Positions 1 to 6,535 of a DNA stretch of 12,734 nt are shown here, in pieces (the stretch's first letter is position 1; every line of letters starts with the position of its first letter). The translations under genes and the position numbers were made by a program. The stretch spans positions 1 through 12,734 of the forward strand of contig CAZVQC010000033.1 in NCBI GenBank assembly GCA_964629225.1, in the 5' to 3' direction. The DNA is from RUG14199 sp964629225 (GTDB lineage: Bacteria > Bacillota > Clostridia > Oscillospirales > CAG-272). The notes beneath the pieces were generated by a model. It saw nothing but the letters and a program-made list of their open reading frames with translations, had not been told where the DNA came from and ran no database searches.

Positions 1-119
1 TTGAAGCGGTTCGGACGGGGACATGACCAAAACCGTCCCAAAGTTTTTCGGGAGGAGTTTGGAGGACCCTTTTTTTCAAAAAAGGGTCCTCCAATAAAAG
101 CTCACTGCAAAAAAAGCTC
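1..119. repeat. Right-hand part of a dispersed composite intergenic repeat (copy 3, truncated by window edge)
   Basis: Positions 1-50 match the 3' part of the core found at 6257-6304 (shared words include GCGGTTCGGACGGGG and CATGACCAAAACCGTCCC). Then comes a hairpin at 61-92 whose arms GGAGGACCC and GGGTCCTCC flank a T7-C-A6 centre, then the flank AATAAAAGC and an A-rich tail also seen at 6345-6370. It has the same orientation as the copy at 5971-6370. The element presumably continues upstream of the window. No coding potential is credible here. Confidence 0.85.
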
Positions 120-147
120 CCAAATTCAAACTTTTTTTGAAATGCTA

Positions 148-175
148 TTGATTTTCGGAGTTTTTATATTATAAT
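148..175 (+). promoter_or_regulatory. Candidate sigma-A promoter of the carbohydrate cluster
   Basis: A -35-like TTGATT (148-153) and a perfect -10 TATAAT (170-175) are separated by 16 bp. Transcription would start near 182, giving a leader of about 40 nt before the SDR gene. It lies just downstream of the repeat copy at 1-119. No operator or catabolite-response site is obvious to me. Confidence 0.6.
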
Positions 176-221
176 GGGATAAGAAAGACGAAAATTCGAT
201 TGGACGGAAAGGATCGAAAAA

Positions 222-1025
222 ATGAGCAACGTACTTGAAATGTTCAGCCTGAAGGGGAAGGTAGCGGTAGTGACCGGCGGAGCCGGCAAATACGGCAGCC
301 AGATAACGAGGGCATTGGTAGAAGCGGGGGCGGACACATGGATAGCTTCCAGGAGCAGGGGCAAGAACGAGGCCTTTGCGGACACGCTGAGGAGCGAGGG
401 ATACGACAACATTCACGTGGCGACCTACGATCAGAGTGACGAGGCGAGCATTTTGGCGCTTCGGGACACGGTGGTCTCGGAGTCGGGAACTGTTGACATT
501 CTTGTGAACAACTCGGTATTCAGAGCACCTGCGGACATGAAGGACGGATTTTACGACGATCCGGAGTTCTTCAGGGAGAGCATGGAAGTGAATGCCACGG
601 GCTTCTTCCTTGTGACCAGGGCCTTCGGCAAGGTGATGGCGGACAAGAAGTCCGGTTCCATCATCAACATCGGCTCTTACATGGGATCTCTCGGCTACGA
701 CGAGAGCCTCTATGAGGGCATCGACGGCATGGGAGGCTACCTTGGAGTGGACTACTTCTTCCACAAGGGCGGAGTCCACAACATGACGAGGCTGTTTGCC
801 GCATACTACGGCAGCTGCGGAGTCCGTTGCAACTGCCTGTCCCTCGGAGGACTTTTCAACAACCAGGACCCCAGATTCGTGGAGAGGTACTCAAAGAAGA
901 CGTTCCTCGGAAGAATGGCGAACTCCACGGACATCATGGGCATCATAGTCTATCTTGCTTCCGATGCGTCACTCTACACTACGGGAACGGTGATCCCGGT
1001 AGACGGGGGATACTCGGCAAAATAA
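222..1025 (+). CDS. Short-chain dehydrogenase/reductase (SDR), sugar-type
   Basis: A 267-residue NAD(P)-dependent oxidoreductase of the classical SDR fold, predicted cytoplasmic. Visible motifs: the nucleotide-binding glycine motif TGGAGKYG (residues 18-25), NNS at 96-98 in place of the usual NNAG, and a likely catalytic tetrad N124, S152, Y178 and K182 (YFFHK). The Ser-Tyr spacing is 26 residues, longer than the usual 13 or so, with an inserted stretch around YEGIDGMGG. Family knowledge suggests such insertions in sugar- or polyol-acting SDRs, but the substrate cannot be read. The C terminus VDGGYSAK is typical. The start is supported by AAAGGA (208-213) 8 nt upstream. It is the first gene of the cluster. 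The intergenic space to the aldolase is 72 nt with no U-rich terminator, so co-transcription is likely. Confidence 0.9.
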   Translation: MSNVLEMFSLKGKVAVVTGGAGKYGSQITRALVEAGADTWIASRSRGKNEAFADTLRSEGYDNIHVATYDQSDEASILALRDTVVSESGTVDILVNNSVFRAPADMKDGFYDDPEFFRESMEVNATGFFLVTRAFGKVMADKKSGSIINIGSYMGSLGYDESLYEGIDGMGGYLGVDYFFHKGGVHNMTRLFAAYYGSCGVRCNCLSLGGLFNNQDPRFVERYSKKTFLGRMANSTDIMGIIVYLASDASLYTTGTVIPVDGGYSAK

Positions 1026-1097
1026 GATCGGACACCGCCGAAAAAACAGATCATAACGCCGGCAGCCGTGGGCACCGGCGACTAAGGAGACATAACA

Positions 1098-1877
1098 ATG
1101 CACATGAGAAAGAGCCGCGTCCTCCGTCAGATGAGAGACGGAAAGGTCGCAACCTGCGTCAAGATCAACCTGTCCGACCAGCGCAATATCGAGATCGCCG
1201 CAATGTGCGGCTTTGACTGCGTGTGGGTGGACATGGAGCACGTTCCCAACGACTTTGAGTTCATCGAGAACGCCGTCCGCACCGCAAAGAACTTTGATTG
1301 CGATGTTTTGACGAGAGTGGCAAGAGGCTGCTACTCCAACATGGTCCGCCCCCTTGAGGGAGACTCCACTGGCATCATGGTGCCCCACCTGATGAGTCTT
1401 GAGGACGCAAAGAAGGTAGTCTACTACACTAAGTTCCATCCCGTAGGACGCCGTCCCATCGACGGAGGCAATGCGGACGGAGCCTACTGCCTCGTGGATG
1501 AGGCGGAGTACATAAAGACCGCCAACGAGGAGAGATTCGTCATCGTCCAGATCGAGGATCCGGAGCCCCTTGAGGAGCTGGAGGAGATCTGCGCACTGCC
1601 GGGACTTGACATGATATTCTTCGGCCCCGCCGACTTCAGCCAGGGCATCGGACGCCCTTACGACTGCGGTCACCCGGAGGTTCTTGAGGCGAGACGCAGA
1701 GTAGCCGAGTGCGCACGCCGTCACGGCAAATTCGCCGGCACGGTGGGAGGCCCCGGAAACTTTGACGAGCTGGTGGACATGGGCTTCACCTTCATCAGCA
1801 CCGGCGCCGACGTTGTGGGACTTTCAAACTACTATTCCGACCTTGTCTCCAGGGTATCGGGACGAAATATCAAGTGA
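1098..1877 (+). CDS. HpcH/HpaI-family class II pyruvate aldolase
   Basis: A 259-residue metal-dependent aldolase of the family that includes HpaI and 2-keto-3-deoxy-rhamnonate aldolase. These enzymes reversibly cleave 2-keto-3-deoxy (or 4-hydroxy-2-keto) acids to pyruvate and an aldehyde. Family signatures are in order: DMEH (45-48, with the catalytic His48), R73 in TRV (pyruvate binding), D89 as possible partner of the catalytic His, GIMVPH (92-97), GRR (117-119), the metal ligands E153 (in QIED) and D179 (in FFGPADF). Length is normal for the family. The start is preceded by AAGGAGA (1084-1090). The stop overlaps a possible upstream start of the next gene, which points to translational coupling. 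No dehydratase or lactonase is nearby, so the precise keto-acid is unknown. Confidence 0.9.
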   Translation: MHMRKSRVLRQMRDGKVATCVKINLSDQRNIEIAAMCGFDCVWVDMEHVPNDFEFIENAVRTAKNFDCDVLTRVARGCYSNMVRPLEGDSTGIMVPHLMSLEDAKKVVYYTKFHPVGRRPIDGGNADGAYCLVDEAEYIKTANEERFVIVQIEDPEPLEELEEICALPGLDMIFFGPADFSQGIGRPYDCGHPEVLEARRRVAECARRHGKFAGTVGGPGNFDELVDMGFTFISTGADVVGLSNYYSDLVSRVSGRNIK

Positions 1878-1885
1878 GGCGGAAA

Positions 1886-2824
1886 ATGAAAAGCTACGAT
1901 ATCGCAGGAAAAAAGCTCTCCGCCATGTCCCTGGGCACGGTCCAGCTGGGCATGAACTACGGCATCGCCAACAAGGGCGGCCAGCCGAAGGAAGAGCAGA
2001 GCTTCGAAATGCTCAGATGCGCCCTCGACAGCGGCATTACTTCTCTGGACACAGCCCGCGCCTACGGTAACTCCGAGGAAGTGCTGGGGAGATTCTTCAA
2101 GACATACGAAGGGGAAGTGCCCTTCATCACCACAAAGGTCATCGACATCGAGGGAGAGACCGAGGGGGAAGTGGAAAAGTCCGTTTTCTCCATCGCAGAG
2201 ACCTCCCTTGAAAAGCTGGGACTTAAAAAGGTCAACTGCATCATGCTCCACCAGGCATCAAGCCTCTTTGAAAAGGGAGCATGGGTGGCATCCGCCATGG
2301 AAAAGCTCGTAAAAGCCGGCTACACCGACATCGTCGGCGCCTCCGTCTACGAGGCACGGGAGCTGGAAAAAATGTTCGAATACGACGTCTACACCGCCAC
2401 TCAGGTGCCCATGAGCATCTTTGACCAGAGACTCATCGCCTGCGGCATGACCGACAGACTGGCGGACAGAGGAGTCACCGTCTTCGTTCGAAGCGTCTTC
2501 CTCCAGGGACTGTTCTTCCTTGACCCGGATACCATGGATGACCCCATCCTCCTTGAGCACGCCGCACCCAAGATCCGACTGCTCAGAGACTGCGCCGAGA
2601 AGGAGGGCATGACGGTGGCGGAGCTTGCCATCTCCTACATGAGGGATGTGAGGGGCGTTACCAGCCTCGTCCTCGGAGCCGACACTGCGGAGCAGGTGAG
2701 AGCCAACGCCGCCTACTTTGAGACCAAAGCAGTGGGTGAGGAGACTCGCCGCCTGATCGAAAGGGAATTTGCAAACGTCAATATCCCGGAGATAATGAAG
2801 GTCCTCTCAAGACCGAAAAAATAA
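1886..2824 (+). CDS. Aldo/keto reductase
   Basis: A 312-residue NADPH-type aldo/keto reductase, (beta/alpha)8 fold, cytoplasmic. The tetrad is readable as D55 and Y60 (in LDTARAYGNSEE), K84 (in ITTKV) and H122 (in MLHQAS). Later family marks are QVPMSIFDQR and the C-terminal SLVLGADTAEQV cofactor-binding region. I place the start at the ATG at 1886 because GAGG (1876-1879) lies 6 nt upstream. The GTG at 1874, overlapping the aldolase stop, would add four residues (MRRK) and has a poorer binding site. It sits 8 nt after the aldolase, so the two are almost certainly one transcript. It could reduce the aldehyde released by the aldolase, or act on a sugar. This is inference from context. Confidence 0.9.
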   Translation: MKSYDIAGKKLSAMSLGTVQLGMNYGIANKGGQPKEEQSFEMLRCALDSGITSLDTARAYGNSEEVLGRFFKTYEGEVPFITTKVIDIEGETEGEVEKSVFSIAETSLEKLGLKKVNCIMLHQASSLFEKGAWVASAMEKLVKAGYTDIVGASVYEARELEKMFEYDVYTATQVPMSIFDQRLIACGMTDRLADRGVTVFVRSVFLQGLFFLDPDTMDDPILLEHAAPKIRLLRDCAEKEGMTVAELAISYMRDVRGVTSLVLGADTAEQVRANAAYFETKAVGEETRRLIEREFANVNIPEIMKVLSRPKK

Positions 2825-2882
2825 CGGTCAAGGCGGGAGCCAAGACCGATGAAAAACAAAATTAATTAAGTGAGGTATCACA

Positions 2883-3845
2883 ATGTTTCCTCTCGGCAAC
2901 AAAGAATTGAAGATCGGTATCCTCGGCATGACCGAGGGCAACGGACATCCCTACTCCTGGAGCGCCATGTTCAACGGCTACACCAAGGAGTTCATGGATG
3001 AGTGCGAGTTTCCGGTGATCCCCGGCTATCTCTACAAGCAGCCGGCCGACACCTTCGGTATCGAAGGAGCCCACATCACCCACATCTGCTGCACCGGTTA
3101 TGCGGGACGTCCCATGGCGGAAAAGATGGCGAAGGCCTCCAACATTCCGAACGTGGTGGACGATCCCCTTGAGATGATAGGTCAGGTGGATGCGGTCATC
3201 TGCGCCACCGACGTTGGGGACGAGCACATCGAGAGATGCCGCCCCTTCCTTGAGGCGGGACTGCCCATGTTCATCGACAAGCCGCTGGTGAACAAGGAGG
3301 AGGACCTCAAGACCTTCGTAAAATGGAGAAAAGAGGGAAAGATGTTCATCTCCTCCTCATCCATGAGGTATTGCAAGGAGATGGAGCCCTATTACAGAAG
3401 TCACCACGAGATAGGAAAGCTCATGTACATCTGCCAGCCCATGCCAAAGAAATACGAGACCTACGGTATCCACGCTCTTGAGGCGATGTATCCCCTTCTG
3501 GGCCCCGGCTTCATCTCCGTTCAGAACACGGGGACCTACGAGCAGGCGATGGTCCATCTGAAGCATTCATCCGGATGCCGTGTGGACATCGCTCAGGGCA
3601 TCGGAATGGCGGGAGCGGGAACTCTCATGATCGGCACCTACGGCTCACGCTATGTGGATGACGGTGACTCCTACTACGCATTCAAAAAACAGCTTGACCT
3701 GTTCGTTCACTGGCTCCGCACCGGGGAAGAGCCTTTCCCCTTCGCTCAGACCGTGGAACTTATGAAGATGGTGATAGCGGGTATCAGGAGCCGCGAGGAA
3801 GGCGGACGCGAGGTTCTCCTCTCCGAGATCGACGTGGAGTGGTGA
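2883..3845 (+). CDS. Gfo/Idh/MocA-family oxidoreductase
   Basis: A 320-residue NAD(P)-dependent oxidoreductase of the family that acts on sugars, inositols and sugar acids. The N-terminal Rossmann domain begins KIGILGMTEGNGHPYSWSAM; the GNGHPYSW stretch replaces the common GxGxxG and marks a recognisable subgroup. The DKP motif (122-124, Lys123) corresponds to the family EKP, and His197 in YGIHALE is the likely proton relay residue. The C-terminal half fits the alpha/beta dimer domain. No signal peptide is present. The start is supported by GAGG (2872-2875) 7 nt upstream. It follows the AKR by 58 nt without a terminator and is itself followed by a strong terminator at 3887-3915, making it the likely end of the main transcript. 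Confidence 0.88.
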   Translation: MFPLGNKELKIGILGMTEGNGHPYSWSAMFNGYTKEFMDECEFPVIPGYLYKQPADTFGIEGAHITHICCTGYAGRPMAEKMAKASNIPNVVDDPLEMIGQVDAVICATDVGDEHIERCRPFLEAGLPMFIDKPLVNKEEDLKTFVKWRKEGKMFISSSSMRYCKEMEPYYRSHHEIGKLMYICQPMPKKYETYGIHALEAMYPLLGPGFISVQNTGTYEQAMVHLKHSSGCRVDIAQGIGMAGAGTLMIGTYGSRYVDDGDSYYAFKKQLDLFVHWLRTGEEPFPFAQTVELMKMVIAGIRSREEGGREVLLSEIDVEW

Positions 3846-3886
3846 CGGGAAAGTCGCCATCTTCGCAAAAACACCGACTGAATTCG

Positions 3887-3915
3887 GCGGGACGGCGATC
3901 GCCGTCCCGCTTTTT
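3887..3915 (+). terminator. Strong intrinsic terminator between the Gfo/Idh and GH31 genes
   Basis: A perfect 24-nt inverted repeat (3887-3910, left arm GCGGGACGGCGA) is followed immediately by TTTTT and a C-rich exit. It lies 41 nt after the Gfo/Idh stop and only 24 nt before the GH31 start codon, with no promoter-like sequence in between. GH31 must therefore rely on read-through, antitermination, or a promoter inside the Gfo/Idh gene. Confidence 0.85.
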
Positions 3916-3939
3916 CCAAGGAAGTTTGAGGTAGTAAAA

Positions 3940-5952
3940 ATGGGATACTGCAAGTTTGGTAACGTCCGCTTCACCTTCATCGGTGAGGGGATCCTCAGGA
4001 TGGAGTACTCGGAGAACGGGTGCTTTTGCGACGAGGAGACTCTGTTTTCCGAAAAGAAGAGTCCGGAGTCGAAGACGCCGATGATCGTAAGTTGTGAGGA
4101 CGGATATCTTACCGTTGAGTCCGGCCGCTTTTCGGTTCGGTACCGCATTGACGGGAGGCCCTTCAGCCGTGAGAATCTCTTTTGCAGACTCAAGATGGGA
4201 AGGAAGTCGAAGACCTGGTATCCCGGTCGTCGGGACAGGGGCAATTTAGGCGGCGCCGTGTCCACTCTTGACGGCTGTGACGGCAGTTGGCGTCATCCCG
4301 ACGGGGTGCTGTCGAAGGAGGGCTGGTACTTTCACGACGACAGCGGCACCGGTGTTATCAGAGGGGGAAATATCTTTCCGAGGGACAAATGCCACCTTTG
4401 CGACTGGTACCTTTTCGCCTACGGAGACGATCTTAAGGAGGCGCTTCGCCTGGTGGCGGAGGTGAGCGGACGGGCGGTCATGCCGAAGAAGCGTGCCTTC
4501 GGGTCTTGGTACTCCAGGTGGTATCCCTACTCCGAGGAGGAGATACTGAGAATAGCGGAGGAGTACTCGGAGAACGGTTTCCCCCTTGATATTGCCGTCA
4601 TCGACATGGACTGGCATCACAACGACTGGCAGACACCGCCGGAGGATCCTCACCGTGCAACCACAGGTCACGGCCATGCGGGGAATCTGGGGTGGACGGG
4701 CTACAGTTGGAACCGCCGCCTTATCCCCGATCCGAAGGGGATGATAGAAAAACTGGGCAAGATGGGAGTCGCGGTGACTCTCAACGATCATCCGGCAGAC
4801 GGCATTCGTCCCTGCGAGGACTGCTATCCGGAATTTGCAGGGCTCATGGGACTTGAAAACGGGGAGAGCCTGCCCTTTTCTCCGCAGGACCCCCGCTATA
4901 TGGAGGCGTTCTTCCGCTGTGCTCACCGTCCCCACGACGACATGGGGGTGGATTTCTGGTGGCTCGACTGGCAGCAGAATTATTTGATGGACCGGGTGCC
5001 CGGAATTCCCGGTCAGCCTATTTTGCCATGGCTGAACCGACTCTATTTCGAGGACTCGAAAAGAGACGGCAGAGAGGGCATGATCTACTCCCGTTACGGC
5101 GGCCTTGGGGATCAGAAGCACCCCATCTTCTTCTCGGGTGATACCGCCGTCCTTTGGGAGACTCTGCGCTACGAGGTGGAGAACACCGTTAAGTCCGGCA
5201 ACTCCATGTGCTTCTTCTGGGCTCATGATATCGGAGGATTCTTTGAGCCGGAAGAGCGGCGAGACGGGGAGCTGTTCGTGCGCTGGGTTCAATTCGGTGC
5301 CGTGTCGGCGGCGATGAAGCTTCATTCCACCGGAGAGAATCTTGACAGGAGGCCGTGGACTTGGGGCGAGCCCTACTCCGGCGCCATGAGGGAGGCGTTC
5401 CGCCTTCGCAGCCGCCTTTTGCCCTTCATCTATTCGGCGGCGGTGAAGAGCTGCCGCGACAGCGTGCCCTTCATTGAGCCGCTGTATCTTGAGTATCCCC
5501 GCGACAAAGAGGCTTTTTGCCATGACGGTGAGTATCTCATCGGGGGGACGCTTCTCGTCTGTCCCGTCACCGTCCCTTCAAGCGAGGGGGACGGCAGGGT
5601 GACCGTCTCCGTCTATCTGCCGAAGGGGAAGTGGTTCAACTTCTTCACCGACGAGTGCTTCGAGGGCGGGAGGACTGTGGACGTTGACTGCTCTCTTGAC
5701 ACCTTCCCCCTGTTCGTGAAGGCTCATGCTCTCATTCCCATTCAGCCCTATCGGGAGCATCCCGGCTCAACTCCTTTTTCGGAGCTTGAATATCGGTATT
5801 ATCTCCCCCAAGGTGAGGAGTCGGTGAGAGCCGAGTTCACTCTCTTTGATGAGACGCAAAATAAGGTGCCAAATACCGCCGATGGCATCACCGAGGTACT
5901 CGTGTCCACCGACGGTGCAAACGCCCCGAATATCGCTTTTATAGTGGCTTAG
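3940..5952 (+). CDS. Glycoside hydrolase family 31 alpha-glycosidase (cytoplasmic)
   Basis: A 670-residue retaining alpha-glycosidase of family GH31 (alpha-glucosidase, alpha-xylosidase and related). An N-terminal beta-sandwich (about 1-170) leads into the (beta/alpha)8 barrel, which starts with AFGSWYSRWYPYSEEE and reads PLDIAVIDMDWH (Asp222 and Asp224 near the substrate). D343 in FWWLDWQQ is the expected nucleophile and D401 in FFSGDTAVLW the expected acid/base. FFWAHDIGGFFE and the later beta domains complete the family pattern. There is no signal peptide or membrane segment, so it should act on imported oligosaccharides. The start is supported by GAGGT (3928-3932). It lies just after a strong terminator, so its expression is probably lower than, or uncoupled from, the four upstream genes. 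Substrate specificity cannot be read from sequence alone. Confidence 0.92.
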   Translation: MGYCKFGNVRFTFIGEGILRMEYSENGCFCDEETLFSEKKSPESKTPMIVSCEDGYLTVESGRFSVRYRIDGRPFSRENLFCRLKMGRKSKTWYPGRRDRGNLGGAVSTLDGCDGSWRHPDGVLSKEGWYFHDDSGTGVIRGGNIFPRDKCHLCDWYLFAYGDDLKEALRLVAEVSGRAVMPKKRAFGSWYSRWYPYSEEEILRIAEEYSENGFPLDIAVIDMDWHHNDWQTPPEDPHRATTGHGHAGNLGWTGYSWNRRLIPDPKGMIEKLGKMGVAVTLNDHPADGIRPCEDCYPEFAGLMGLENGESLPFSPQDPRYMEAFFRCAHRPHDDMGVDFWWLDWQQNYLMDRVPGIPGQPILPWLNRLYFEDSKRDGREGMIYSRYGGLGDQKHPIFFSGDTAVLWETLRYEVENTVKSGNSMCFFWAHDIGGFFEPEERRDGELFVRWVQFGAVSAAMKLHSTGENLDRRPWTWGEPYSGAMREAFRLRSRLLPFIYSAAVKSCRDSVPFIEPLYLEYPRDKEAFCHDGEYLIGGTLLVCPVTVPSSEGDGRVTVSVYLPKGKWFNFFTDECFEGGRTVDVDCSLDTFPLFVKAHALIPIQPYREHPGSTPFSELEYRYYLPQGEESVRAEFTLFDETQNKVPNTADGITEVLVSTDGANAPNIAFIVA

Positions 5953-5970
5953 AGAGAGGTTTGGCGAAGG

Positions 5971-6370
5971 GTGTGGGGGAGCTTTTTTCAAAAAAAGGTT
6001 CCTCCACACCCCCTTCCGAAAACTTGTGGGAGGGCTTTTTGTGTGGGAGCCTTTTTGAAAAAAGTCTCCCCCACACCCCCTTCAAAAACTTTTGGAGCGG
6101 TTTTGGGTGAGTGTTTTTCCCCCGTTCGGTTTTTTCCGGACGGGGGTTCTTATTTTACTCCCCCTGTTTTGTCGGTGCGGTGGTGGTAATAAAGTCGCTT
6201 TTCGCTCTGCTTGCTGCCCGAAAAGCGGTGATATCGGACACTCTGAAGCCCCCCGTTTTGAAGCGGTTCGGACGGGGGACATGACCAAAACCGTCCCAAA
6301 GTTTTTCGGAGGGGGGAGACCTTTTTTCAAAAAAAGGTCTCCCCAATAAAAGCCCACTTCAAAAAAAGCC
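5971..6370. repeat. Composite intergenic repeat, copy 1 (hairpin modules around a roughly 200-bp core)
   Basis: The region holds, in order, an imperfect hairpin (5971-6008) with arms GTGTGG/CCACAC, a second such hairpin (6041-6076), a terminator-like hairpin (6119-6146), a core of about 150 bp with a 9-bp hairpin (6196-6204 with 6219-6227), and a closing hairpin (6313-6344) with arms GGGGAGACC/GGTCTCCCC. The AATAAAAGC flank follows. The core at 6098-6300 is closely similar to the reverse complement of about 9225-9445, and its end matches 1-50. The outer hairpins point toward each other. No transposase or conserved reading frame is present. The gene-free stretch 5953-6535 is filled by this copy and the mini-element after it. 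Confidence 0.85.
6119..6156 (+). terminator. Intrinsic terminator downstream of GH31, embedded in the repeat
   Basis: Arms CCCCCGTTCGG (6119-6129) and CCGGACGGGGG (6136-6146) pair over 11 bp with one U-G wobble when read on the plus strand, followed by TTCTTATTTT. On the minus strand the wobble becomes a C-A mismatch, so plus is the favoured RNA orientation. It lies about 165 nt after the GH31 stop and would end that transcript. Confidence 0.65.
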
Positions 6371-6383
6371 TTCAAAAAACCGA

Positions 6384-6421
6384 GGTAAAAAGAATCCCCG
6401 TCCGGAAAAGCCCGAACGGGG
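6384..6421 (-). terminator. Intrinsic terminator for the dockerin/nucleoside-hydrolase gene
   Basis: This is an inverted version of the 6119-6146 hairpin. Read on the minus strand, CCCCGTTCGG and CCGGACGGGG pair with one U-G wobble and are followed by ATTCTTTTTA. It lies about 115 nt beyond the minus-strand stop at 6536, so the convergent GH31 and dockerin transcripts each meet their own terminator. Confidence 0.65.
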
Positions 6422-6515
6422 GAAAACTCGCAAAAAAACGTCCCAAAGTTTTTTCGGAGGGGTTTGGGGAACCTTTTTTTTCAAAAAAGGGTTCCCCAAT
6501 AAAAGCCCCCGCAAA
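6385..6515. repeat. Mini-element: terminator module plus closing hairpin module
   Basis: A short relative of the composite repeat. It joins the inverted terminator hairpin (6396-6421) to the sequence CGTCCCAAAGTTTTTTCGG (from 6439) and a hairpin at 6466-6497 with arms GGGGAACC/GGTTCCCC around T8-C-A6, then the AATAAAAGC flank. The core of the long copies is missing. It shows that the modules occur in different combinations. Confidence 0.7.
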
Positions 6516-6535
6516 AACTCACTAAAAACTCACGA

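Noticed and set aside
1057..1080. Hairpin between the SDR and aldolase genes as a terminator
   Set aside because: CGCCGG/CCGGCG pairs over only 6 bp with a 12-nt loop and no T-run follows, so it is unlikely to end transcription.
1874..1888. GTG start for the aldo/keto reductase overlapping the aldolase stop
   Set aside because: The ATG at 1886 has GAGG at good spacing, and the extra four residues MRRK have no family support. Coupling by overlap remains possible.
4246..5523. 425-codon minus-strand frame opposite the GH31 gene
   Set aside because: GH31 is clearly real on the plus strand. The antisense frame has no recognisable domain and reflects codon bias of the true gene.
6092..6349. Small plus-strand reading frame through the composite repeat
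   Set aside because: It lies wholly in repeat DNA. The matching region in copy 2 differs by about 17 bases and so is out of frame, no good ribosome binding site precedes it, and the translation is dominated by F/K/P runs from the hairpins.
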